A stretch of DNA of 64,000 nucleotides from the NCBI GenBank assembly GCA_963978545.1, contig OZ021730.1:558001-622000 (forward strand), written 5' to 3'. The position numbers were made by a program, and so were the translations under genes. The notes beneath the pieces are model-generated. The model did not search any database. It was not told the origin of the DNA and saw only the letters and a list, made by a program, of their open reading frames with translations. This DNA is from Linyphia triangularis. Taxonomy: Eukaryota; Arthropoda; Arachnida; Araneae; Linyphiidae. Position 1 is the first letter of the stretch, and every line of letters starts with the position of its first letter. Shown here piece by piece: positions 9,326 through 17,867 of this stretch.

Positions 9326-9353
9326 CTTAAGATTGGTACGTTTCAATCTTAAG
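9326..9353. repeat. Perfect 10-bp inverted repeat
   Basis: CTTAAGATTG and CAATCTTAAG flank an 8-nt loop. Equivalents: 16161-16188, 22996-23023, 50852-50879, and with a 9-nt loop 35528-35556 and 63377-63405. The arms stay perfect while the loop length varies. Confidence 0.7.
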
Positions 9354-9849
9354 AGAAAAGTGCCTTTATTTTTTTGTCAAATTCTATATCGGTCGGAATA
9401 TTGTTTCAAAACCAAAGGTATTTTCTTTAGGAATAGCAACAGCAATATCAGCCCATTGGTAAAAATTTGAAGTTGAAAATAAAAGTATCTTTTAAGATTA
9501 CTAAAGGTTAAAGATTAATATTTAGTTCATTAAAATTTTTTAAACTGTAAAAAAAAAAATCATATGACTTTCCCTTTAATATTTGTTAATGTGTTACCAA
9601 TACTTCTGTATACTTGAAATTCATGCGTCTTACAACAAAATTTATGAAGATATTGCGACAGAAAGTATGCGGAAGCGTTGACACGGTCATACCGGCTATC
9701 TTTCGATCATCGGATACAAGCATTATGGGTCAAATACAGGAAAAAGCCAAACAAAAAATATACTTGCTGTTTATTATACTAAGATACACGTCAGTAATTT
9801 AAAATGGGGTACCTAAAATACAAGTTGAGGGACCAGGATAGACAATGAA

Positions 9850-9883
9850 CCCACCTAATTCTGTTACCAAGAAAATAGGTGGG
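9850..9883. repeat. Perfect 8-bp inverted repeat in intron 1
   Basis: CCCACCTA and TAGGTGGG flank an 18-nt loop. It is present in every unit covering this region. Function unknown. Confidence 0.6.
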
Positions 9884-10072
9884 TGGCAAGTGGTCTGACC
9901 TAAGCAATGAACGAAGCCACGCTTTAGAGCCCAACACCACTACCGAAATCCGTGGAATTTATGATTGGGAGGGAAAAACAACTGGACGATCCAGATACTG
10001 AGGTCTGGGAACAGCAAACCCTAAAGAGAAATGTAAACACAAATGCAAGTCTAATATGAATACATTTTTTAC

Positions 10073-10168
10073 CAGTAATTTTGTTCAAGGTGAATCTGCA
10101 ATAATCCGAGATCTATGGGTAGACAGCTCTGAGAGAGATCTGGTCGCTTCAGAGTCTAGAGTCGAACT
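10073..10168 (-). other. Probable non-coding exon 1 of the ankyrin gene
   Basis: Starts at the A of an Inr match (TCAGTT, A at 10168) and ends at a donor-like ACTG/GTAAAA. It has no ATG-led ORF of note. The exon is inferred from the promoter and splice motifs alone. Confidence 0.4.
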
Positions 10169-10234
10169 GATGTAAAATCAGGTGGAAATGCAACCTTTTA
10201 TAGGTACAGTTGCAGAATGAAAGGTGGACCAATG
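10137..10234 (-). promoter_or_regulatory. Ankyrin gene core promoter (inverted CCAAT, TATA, Inr, DPE)
   Basis: Reading the - strand: ATTGG (10233-10229), TATAAAA (10202-10196), TCAGTT with A+1 at 10168 (TATA at -34), and AGATC at +28 to +32 (10141-10137), an exact RGWYV DPE. The sequence around CCAAT and TATA is an inverted, diverged copy of the + promoter at 10966-11032. The start site itself is not measured. Confidence 0.65.
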
Positions 10235-10965
10235 GCGACACGGCAAAACCGAGCAGAGGAAACTGGTAGGGTCAGCTTGCTATTAAATTACTTTAAACGA
10301 TTAACTCAGACATGGCACAGCTTCTAAGCAAAAGAAATGAACTTCAAGAAAAAGCGACGAGAACTGAGAAAAAACATCACATTTTCAAAAAATTGCAGAA
10401 GTTGAACAATTTTAAAATTGATCGTTAGTCTGTCCCTGCTTCTCAGCACTAATGCTTCATTTTTTCAAATGCAATACCTGTCAAAGTATTGTTTTAGAAC
10501 ATATGAAATTTTAAACCAGGCATTACAAGAGTAACACCAACTCATTAATAAAATTTGAAGGAAAAATAAAAGAAAGTTTTTTTTATTCCAATTTGAAAAG
10601 AATTTTATGCTTCCTCATTAATATTTTAAATTAATAATCTGAAGAAAACACCACATTATTTTTGCTTTAAATTTTGTAAATGAGCGCTATTATTCCAACC
10701 CTTGTATTTTTCAACTTCAACACAAAATTGCTTGATTTAATAGTTTCTCAAACGGCCCTTTTAAAGACCCAAAAATAACACACGACTGGTCCGTTTACAC
10801 GCTATCATTTTAATTCCAGTTCAGTTTTATGCCCTAATGCAATACTTTCTTCGGAACATTACATGATACAAATATAACGATATATGTGTCGATGACAATA
10901 TTTCGATTTTTTTTTTTGGAGCAAAATTACACTAGTTATTTCCTAAGCTCCTCCCTCCTGCTTTG
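10235..10965. other. Spacer between the divergent promoters
   Basis: About 730 bp, AT-rich, without a recognisable ORF. At 10754-10769 GGCCCTTTTAAAGACC matches the histone stem-loop consensus by base class but has two C/A mismatches in the stem. Its flanks (AAAC before, CAAAAATAACAC after) resemble those of the intact stem-loop at 6162-6177. It is probably a decayed related 3' end. Confidence 0.45.
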
Positions 10966-11032
10966 CAATTGGACCACCTCACTCTCCGCAACCATACCTA
11001 TAAAAGGTTGCATTTTTCCAGTCTTCGCATTC
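10966..11032 (+). promoter_or_regulatory. + strand core promoter upstream of Gag (ATTGG, TATA, cap site)
   Basis: ATTGG at 10968-10972, TATAAAA at 10999-11005, and start-site candidate GCATTC with A+1 at 11029, 30 bases from the TATA. CATTC is the classical histone cap-site core. The Gag-element target duplication AGTCTTCGCATTC (11020-11032) covers this site, so the promoter now points straight into the Gag element. Confidence 0.65.
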
Positions 11033-12575
11033 CCAATCAAATCATGATCAGAATCACGAGCTAGTCGGACCTGTTACCGATCGTTCTTCATCATTCCCAT
11101 TTGTTGGTTTTTACTGACGTTTCTGAAATGGTGAGGCGCAAAGCTATCAAACCTAAGCCTGCATCTGCTAAGGCAGTTTGCCATGTTCCTGTTGTAGTTC
11201 ACACTAAGGTGGATGAGCCGATTGATGTTTTCTTTGCTAGTACCCCTGTAGTACCCATTAATATGGATGAGCGGATAGCTGTTGTTCCAGTGCCGGGTAC
11301 CAATGAAGTACCCATTAATTTGGAGGAGCGGCTTGATGACATTTCTATCCCTGAGATTCCAGTGCTTAACTCCCCTGTTATAGTTAACACTGCTGCTGAT
11401 TCAGGTGAAGCTGAATCGCCCAGATTCATTCTTAATCTCCCCAATGCTATCCAGTATGATGAGGCAAATCTGGCCAACATTTCTGGCGCCAAATCTACTG
11501 ATATCTCTTTCCCTCTTAGCCCACCTCGCTCCTTCAAAGTTGTTGTTCGAGGTTTAAATATCAAATCCTCTATTTTGGAAATAGCCGACTGGCTGGTCTG
11601 GAAGAAACCAGAGTTTTCCCCCATTCAGATGAAACGCTGTAATGGGCATAAGATGCCCCTTTTTATTTTGGAGTTCCCTTTCACTGAAAATCAATCTGAC
11701 ATTTTATCCTGGCGTACCATGTTATACACCAAAGTCAGAATTGAACCCCTCATAGGCAGGAAGGCGAGCGGACCCCAACAATGCTACAAGTGTCAGCATT
11801 GGGGTGCCCACCTTGCTGCTGAATGTACCTCTCCCATCAGATGCCGACACTGCTCTCTTGAACACAGTAGTCGTGCATGCCCAGTCAAAAATGGCCCAAA
11901 GCTTTTCTGCAACTGTGGCCAAAATCATGCAAGCTCTTCTCTCTCCTGTCCGACTCGTAGAGCTTTATTTACCAACCCTCAGACGGTCACCAAGGCTACC
12001 AAACCTCCCCCTCTAAATTCTCACTGTACCAGATTTGTTCCTCGTCCCCTGATTATCAAAAGTATAACTAAGACCTATGCAAATGCTGTCTGTCAAACAA
12101 TTGAAACCACAGTCAACAAGGCGACTGAATCAGTTGTTCTGACCCCCATTCAGACTTCCTCTAAAGATTCTCAAGCAGGCTCTGGTCTTGAATCTTGCCA
12201 ACTCAATGATAAATGCTACGTTGCATTTTTATTCACTCACGGTTTCATTATGGATGAGTTTTCCGACCTTCAAGATTGTTACGACTGGACCGAGGATAAT
12301 GCATCCTTCTTTTTACCAGTTATACAATTTATCAGGGATTTCCCACCAGTTTGGACTCCACTGCCCTGTGCTTAGTTTAGCTCCTCCCACGTGCCTTTTC
12401 CTCGCTTTCTATTGGAAGGTGATCCAAGCCAGCTCCTGTACCAAGTGTGGTGTCATGTTTTGCTTTTATTGTATGCCAGTTCCGATATTTCGTCCTTCAA
12501 TTTATCCCACCCTTCATATCAGAGAGTATAGCATCTTCGGATCAGCACTCCGTTAATTGTAATATTAAAAAGTAA
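11033..12575 (+). mobile_element. Gag-only non-LTR retroelement (U1)
   Basis: A 1,543-bp insertion between 13-bp duplications AGTCTTCGCATTC (11020-11032, 12576-12588). It has a 95-bp leader, one Gag ORF, a 200-bp 3' UTR and no RT, endonuclease or LTR. The layout resembles HAL1 (half-a-LINE) or HeT-A in coding only Gag, so it would need an RT in trans. It sits in sense at the + promoter start site. Confidence 0.8.
11128..12375 (+). CDS. Gag-like zinc-knuckle protein, 415 aa (U1)
   Basis: Starts at ATG 11128 (MVRRKA); the frame is open 27 bases further upstream but only from a TTG. Residues 1-110 are Pro/Val/Glu-rich and low complexity. A conserved block starting FKVVVRGL (about residue 140) precedes three zinc knuckles (CYKC, CRHC, CNCGQNH) at about 213-272. 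The tail is unrecognised. This is the architecture of LINE ORF1 nucleic-acid-binding proteins and it is homologous to the - strand Gag at 36661-37998. No ORF2 follows. Compared with U2, at least four residues differ. Confidence 0.85.
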   Translation: MVRRKAIKPKPASAKAVCHVPVVVHTKVDEPIDVFFASTPVVPINMDERIAVVPVPGTNEVPINLEERLDDISIPEIPVLNSPVIVNTAADSGEAESPRFILNLPNAIQYDEANLANISGAKSTDISFPLSPPRSFKVVVRGLNIKSSILEIADWLVWKKPEFSPIQMKRCNGHKMPLFILEFPFTENQSDILSWRTMLYTKVRIEPLIGRKASGPQQCYKCQHWGAHLAAECTSPIRCRHCSLEHSSRACPVKNGPKLFCNCGQNHASSSLSCPTRRALFTNPQTVTKATKPPPLNSHCTRFVPRPLIIKSITKTYANAVCQTIETTVNKATESVVLTPIQTSSKDSQAGSGLESCQLNDKCYVAFLFTHGFIMDEFSDLQDCYDWTEDNASFFLPVIQFIRDFPPVWTPLPCA

Positions 12576-12802
12576 AGTCTTCGCATTCTCAGATTTAGAG
12601 CTCTGAGAGTAAGACCTGACTCTCGCCTCTTTCTTGGCGCTTTTTGACTGGGTTTCTAACCCTATATGCGGGCTGGTTCACCAAGTGGTTGCAAGGATGA
12701 AATATGTAAACAATACAGGCAGATCGCTACATTTTTACATGCAATTTTATATTCAGTAGGTCTTTTATGTTGTTGGAAGTTATAGCTCCCATCCTAACAA
12801 AC

Positions 12803-12818
12803 GGCTCTTTTCAGGGCC
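12803..12818 (+). terminator. Histone-type 3' stem-loop (U2)
   Basis: Same 16-mer as at 6162-6177. Here LINE A is absent, so it lies only about 215 bp past the end of the U1 Gag element on the same strand. Confidence 0.6.
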
Positions 12819-13280
12819 CAAATATGACACACTTTGCTTGACATGTTGACTGTTTCATAACATTTTCTGGACTCAATACAATAAAATTTACTCAAACAAA
12901 CGTTTAAAGCTAATATTGCCGTGTTACAATTACAGGGAAAGAGGAGTCCTTTATTTGTAGCTGCCCAATTCTAATTCTTGAACTCTCGTTTGAGGAATTG
13001 AATACAAAAGTGACCTTCTCTGTCATCTCGATTTGTGCTTGATCATTATAGTAAACATGGACATATTTAATTATGTGAAACGTCTGCCTGTTTATGTGCA
13101 AACTTTAAGGAATACGAAAACTAAGGACATCTCTGAAACAGATGGATCATGCATTTGGTGGTATGTTGTTGAAATGCCATGTACGGTGTTACATTTGGAA
13201 CTATTTGTTTCTATATAACGACTAGAGATTTTGTATCTGCCTCCCATGGATAAATTGCTTTTACCTAATAATTTTCCGTG

Positions 13281-13397
13281 GTCACGTTTATACCACGCGG
13301 AACGTACATGCTTCTATTCGGTCACCGAAGTCAAGCAATATGTGCTGCGGTCAGTACTTGAGAAGGTGACCGGTTGGGAACGATTAGTACAGTTGAC
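13281..13397 (+). ncRNA. Divergent 5S rRNA-like sequence (U2)
   Basis: Same sequence as 6640-6756 with its T7 terminator downstream. A short open frame overlaps it but is a by-product of the RNA sequence. Confidence 0.75.
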
Positions 13398-14027
13398 ATT
13401 TCATTGTTTTTTTATTTTTTACTTCCAATATATTACTTCACTTAAAGCCAGGAATAAGGCAAACATAAAATCTAATTGTTTATATCTAACAAAATATCGA
13501 TAGTTTAGGCATGTTCACTTCACGAGCTCCCTACATTACAATTTATTGGGTTATTTTTATTACCACTTTAATACATCACTCAAAGTCAAACATAAAATCT
13601 ACTTGCTTATATCTAACAAAATATCAATAGTTTTCTTCATGATAGATTTGGCACGTTCAATCCACGAGTTAACTACATTACATTAAGCTAATTGTGAGTG
13701 ACCAGATCTATGTGAAAATCAAATGTATAATGTGCTTTTGCAATTTCATCTTAAAATACAGCACTCTATTTAAAGAATGGAGACTTGTTTTTTAGCGATA
13801 TATTAGGCGAAATTTTCCTCCTTTATTGGAACTGGAATGCTAGAGGTAAAAGCAATTTTTAGATATCTGGTATGTTATTGAAAAAAAAACTAAACATGAA
13901 AATTCAAATAATTCATTTATTAAATCCTGATATGTTTTATTACATGTATATGATATAAATTTTTGAGCAAAATAAAAAAACATTTTTAAAGAACGCATAC
14001 AAGTTTTAATCTTTGAAACATAGGTAA

Positions 14028-14208
14028 TTGGTTGGTTGTTTTCAGATTATCTGGCGCCGTCAGCAACACGAGGGCTATAATGCGCCGAAACTTTCGTCAT
14101 TAGACAAGCCAACATACATCTACAAACACCCATGCCTAATACGGGACTCGAACCCGCAACCTCGCGGTCTAGAAGCTAGCACGCTAACCACCATACCGTT
14201 TGGTCGGC
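14028..14208 (-). mobile_element. tRNA-derived SINE (U2)
   Basis: A 181-bp element between 13-bp duplications GAAACATAGGTAA (14015-14027, 14209-14221); U1 and U5 show the empty site. On the - strand its first 75 nt look like a tRNA, with B box GGTTCGAGTCC, an A-box-like TGGTGGTTAGCG and an anticodon loop CTTCTAG that suggests a tRNA-Arg(UCU) origin. The 3' part copies the hairpin region of LINE A/B and ends in CCAACCAA. It lies in the ankyrin 3' UTR, 68 bp past the stop, in the same orientation. It would be moved by the LINE machinery. Confidence 0.88.
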
Positions 14209-14276
14209 GAAACATAGGTAAAATTATATGTACAGTTACATAATCAACAATATATTCAAAAAAGAAGTGTAGGGCA

Positions 14277-16075
14277 CTAATTACAAAAAGCTATAATTAC
14301 ACTTAACAAATCATTTTGATAAAAGTAATTTGCCAAAACACAGGCACAATCGTAATTCAACAAAACTTTTCTTGGCATGCTGCAATTCACATCAGAAATG
14401 CCTTTTACAGCAGTATATACATTACATTCCTCTAGTTTGTCTTTTAACAATGAACGTTCTAATTTAGAGGATATCAATTGCGAATACAAAGGATATCGTT
14501 TATTTGCAATTATTAGCAATAATTGATCCACGTTAAATCCTTCTTCTGCATTGCTGTACATTTTATAGCCGGAATACATTTGCATAAATTCAAACAATGT
14601 CCGACCATTGCCAAGATTATCTGACTTCATTCTATGCAATTCCTGCTCACATTTAATTGCGTATTCTGACAACATTCCTTGGAGTTCGTGTTCACGAGTC
14701 CAGTCCTCGATGTTGAAGTCCGGCTTCTCAAGTAAGCAATACTTCAACAGCAATTGAACGATAGCAAGGCTGCATCCGTTTTCTATTGCTAGGTCCAAAG
14801 GACTGAGACCATTTCGGTTTATGACATTAACGTGGGAACCTCTTCTCAGCAAAATTTCAACTACGCTCGGATGACCTGTCTGATTTTGCACCGCTTTATG
14901 CAGTGGCGTGTCACCAAATTCATCTACTGAATCAACATCTATGCCACTGCTAATCAAGAATTTGACGAAAACTGCCGTACATCCGTTAATGCACAGGGCA
15001 CTGTGCAGAAGTGAGCCACCGCACTGGTTTTTGGCAGTGTTGACGTTCATATCCAGGTAATCGAGGAGAAATGTAAAGATACTAACGTTGAAGTGTCCCA
15101 AAGCGTGGAAGAGTGGGCTTTGACCTGAAATGTTAGCACTGTGCAAATCTCCGCCGGCAATAAGCAACAATCTGATAACTTCCAGTTCCGCATTCAGAGC
15201 AAGTGCTATAGACAGACTCGAATCGTCCGGAAGATCGGCTCTGGCTCCTAGGTAAAATTAAAATTACAACTTTAATTAAGGAAAGTCTTAAATCTAAAAT
15301 AATTCAAATAACAGAGTTAAATATATTTACTAGTTACCAATATTGGCAAACCTTTTATGAATATTTAAATGGAAATACTGCTATTTTAAATCTTAACAGA
15401 AGGTTATCTCACAATACTACCGCGTTAAAGGAATTAACTTAAATTTCTAATCTATCCAAATGTACACGAAATGAAGTTTTGGATATGCAATTCAGAATCC
15501 TTTTATCTAATTTAAAAGTAATGAATAATTTTGTCATTTTCTTCTGTAAATGCAGATGGGACAAACTTAATCTCTGAAATCAGTTCATAATTATTTTGAC
15601 AAAAAGATTTTTGAAACAGTTAAATTACCTTTTAAGATGTAATGTAAGATGTAGGAATGGGATATGAGGAAGCAACAAAAAATTGACAATTCAGCGTACA
15701 TGGAAATATTTCGGTCTAATAAAAGGCTCCCTTAAAAATTGTTGTAGAAAAGCGTTTACATATTAATTTATGTTTTTACATACCTCCTTCTACCAATGTT
15801 CTGATCGTTTCAAGTCTGTTCCTGCAATGTAGGGCATTGATGAGAGGTGTTGGGCCGCCATGACAGAACTGGAAATTAGGATCTGCGCCATAATAGAGGA
15901 GAAGCTTGACGATGGCGATCGAGCATCTTCGGTCCGTCAGAACCCGAAGCAGGGGGGATTGACTGCCTTCTACTTCGTTGGCCGAAGAAGGGTCACGTTG
16001 CAGGATCAGTTGGATCTCACTCAAATCCCATTCTTCTTCGTACAATACACTGTGAACAGAAGTGTTTTCAGGCAT
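14277..16075 (-). CDS. Ankyrin-repeat protein, 420 aa (U2)
   Basis: Exons 16075-15784 and 15247-14277 with the same splice sites as U1. Differences from U1 include Ile for Met in VVEILL, VNVINRN for VNVKNRN, NCSMP for NYSMP and FYQND for LDQND near the C-terminus. No break. The SINE lengthens its 3' UTR. Confidence 0.85.
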
Positions 16076-16971
16076 GATATCTGTAAAAAAAAAAAAAAAA
16101 AATTAAAGCATTTTCAAAAGTTTGAATATTCCATTTTACTTTTGTAATCAAACGATTAAACTTAAGATTGGTACGTTTCAATCTTAAGAGAAAAGTGCCT
16201 TTATTTTTTTGTCAAATTCTATATCGGTCGGAATATTGTTTCAAAACCAAAGGTATTTTCTTTAGGAATAGCAACAGCAATATCAGCCCACTGGTAAAAA
16301 TTTGAAGTTGAAAATAAAAGTATCTTTTAAGATTACTAAAGGTTAAAGATTAATATTTAGTTCATTAAAATTTTTTAAACTGTAAAAAAAAAAATCATAT
16401 GACTTTCCCTTTAATATTTGTTTATGTGTTACCAATACTTCTGTATACTTGAAATTCATGCGTCTTACAACAAAATTTATGAAGATATTGCGACAGAAAG
16501 TATGCGGAAGCGTTGACACGGTCATACCGGCTATCTTTCGATCATCGGATACAAGCATTATGGGTCAAATACAGGAAAAAGCCAAACAAAAAATATACTT
16601 GCTGTTTATTATACTAAGATACACGTCAGTAATTTAAAATGGGGTACCTAAAATACAAGTTGAGGGACCAGGATAGACAATGAACCCACCTAATTCTGTT
16701 ACCAAGAAAATAGGTGGGTGGCAAGTGGTCTGACCTAAGCAATGAACGAAGCCACGCTTTAGAGCCCAACACCACTACCGAAATCCGTGGAATTTATGAT
16801 TGGGAGGGAAAAACAACTGGACGATCCAGATACTGAGGTCTGGGAACAGCAAACCCTAAAGAGAAATGTAAACACAAATGCAAGTCTAATATGAATACAT
16901 TTTTTACCAGTAATTTTGTTCAAGGTGAATCTGCAATAATCCGAGATCTATGGGTAGACAGCTCTGAGAGA

Positions 16972-17069
16972 GATCTGGTCGCTTCAGAGTCTAGAGTCGA
17001 ACTGATGTAAAATCAGGTGGAAATGCAACCTTTTATAGGTACAGTTGCAGAATGAAAGGTGGACCAATG
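16972..17069 (-). promoter_or_regulatory. Ankyrin promoter (U2)
   Basis: Same CCAAT, TATA, Inr and DPE as in U1; A+1 at 17003. Confidence 0.6.
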
Positions 17070-17800
17070 GCGACACGGCAAAACCGAGCAGAGGAAACTG
17101 GTAGGGTCAGCTTGCTATTAAATTACTTTAAACGATTAACTCAGACATGGCACAGCTTCTAAGCAAAAGAAATGAACTTCAAGAAAAAGCGACGAGAACT
17201 GAGAAAAAACATCACATTTTCAAAAAATTGCAGAAGTTGAACAATTTTAAAATTGATCGTTAGTCTGTCCCTGCTTCTCAGCACTAATGCTTCATTTTTT
17301 CAAATGCAATACCTGTCAAAGTATTGTTTTAGAACATATGAAATTTTAAACCAGGCATTACAAGAGTAACACCAACTCATTAATAAAATTTGAAGGAAAA
17401 ATAAAAGAAAGTTTTTTTTATTCCAATTTGAAAAGAATTTTATGCTTCCTCATTAATATTTTAAATTAATAATCTGAAGAAAACACCACATTATTTTTGC
17501 TTTAAATTTTGTAAATGAGCGCTATTATTCCAACCCTTGTATTTTTCAACTTCAACACAAAATTGCTTGATTTAATAGTTTCTCAAACGGCCCTTTTAAA
17601 GACCCAAAAATAACACACGACTGGTCCGTTTACACGCTATCATTTTAATTCCAGTTCAGTTTTATGCCCTAATGCAATACTTTCTTCGGAACATTACATG
17701 ATACAAATATAACGATATATGTGTCGATGACAATATTTCGATTTTTTTTTTTGGAGCAAAATTACACTAGTTATTTCCTAAGCTCCTCCCTCCTGCTTTG

Positions 17801-17867
17801 CAATTGGACCACCTCACTCTCCGCAACCATACCTATAAAAGGTTGCATTTTTCCAGTCTTCGCATTC
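17801..17867 (+). promoter_or_regulatory. + promoter upstream of Gag (U2)
   Basis: TATAAAA at 17834-17840 and A+1 at 17864, within the Gag-element target duplication. Equal to U1. Confidence 0.6.

Larger units (their letters stand above)
9246..10072 (-). other. Probable intron 1 of the ankyrin gene
   Basis: Runs from a donor-like ACTG/GTAAAA (exon end 10073) to the pyrimidine-rich acceptor ending at 9246. It contains two perfect palindromes (9326-9353, 9850-9883) and short open frames on both strands near 9508-9802 with no recognisable domain. 9876-9970 has a weak tRNA-like string (GGCAAGTGGTCTGA), perhaps a decayed SINE. Confidence 0.4.
6056..12696 (+). repeat. Array unit U1 (6,641 bp, no SINE)
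   Basis: Basic tandem unit: stem-loop, 5S-like sequence, ankyrin gene (-), divergent promoters, Gag-only element (+). It lacks the SINE at the position equivalent to 14028. It follows LINE A copy 1 directly. Its Gag has four amino acids that differ from U2 (F for S, P for T, E for D, C for R). Confidence 0.95.

Noticed and set aside
9508..9802. Short overlapping frames on both strands in intron 1
   Set aside because: They overlap each other, have no recognisable domain and no clear splice sites; not supported as an exon.
11101..12375. Gag starting at the TTG at 11101
   Set aside because: The first ATG, 27 bases downstream, is the natural start. The same reasoning moves the LINE ORF1 starts from TTG to MVGG/MEGG and the - Gag start to MARKK.
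11020..12588. Gag element as an LTR retrotransposon with 13-bp terminal repeats
   Set aside because: The repeats are target duplications (the Jockey-like fragment duplicated part of the same site), and there is no protease, integrase or primer-binding site.
12640..12670. Histone H4 C-terminus (an ACCCTATATG string recalling TLYGFGG)
   Set aside because: The frame has stops shortly upstream and no other H4 sequence is present.
14128..14208. A functional tRNA-Arg gene
   Set aside because: The acceptor stem pairs poorly, a long 3' part follows and target duplications flank the whole 181 bp, so it is a SINE head.
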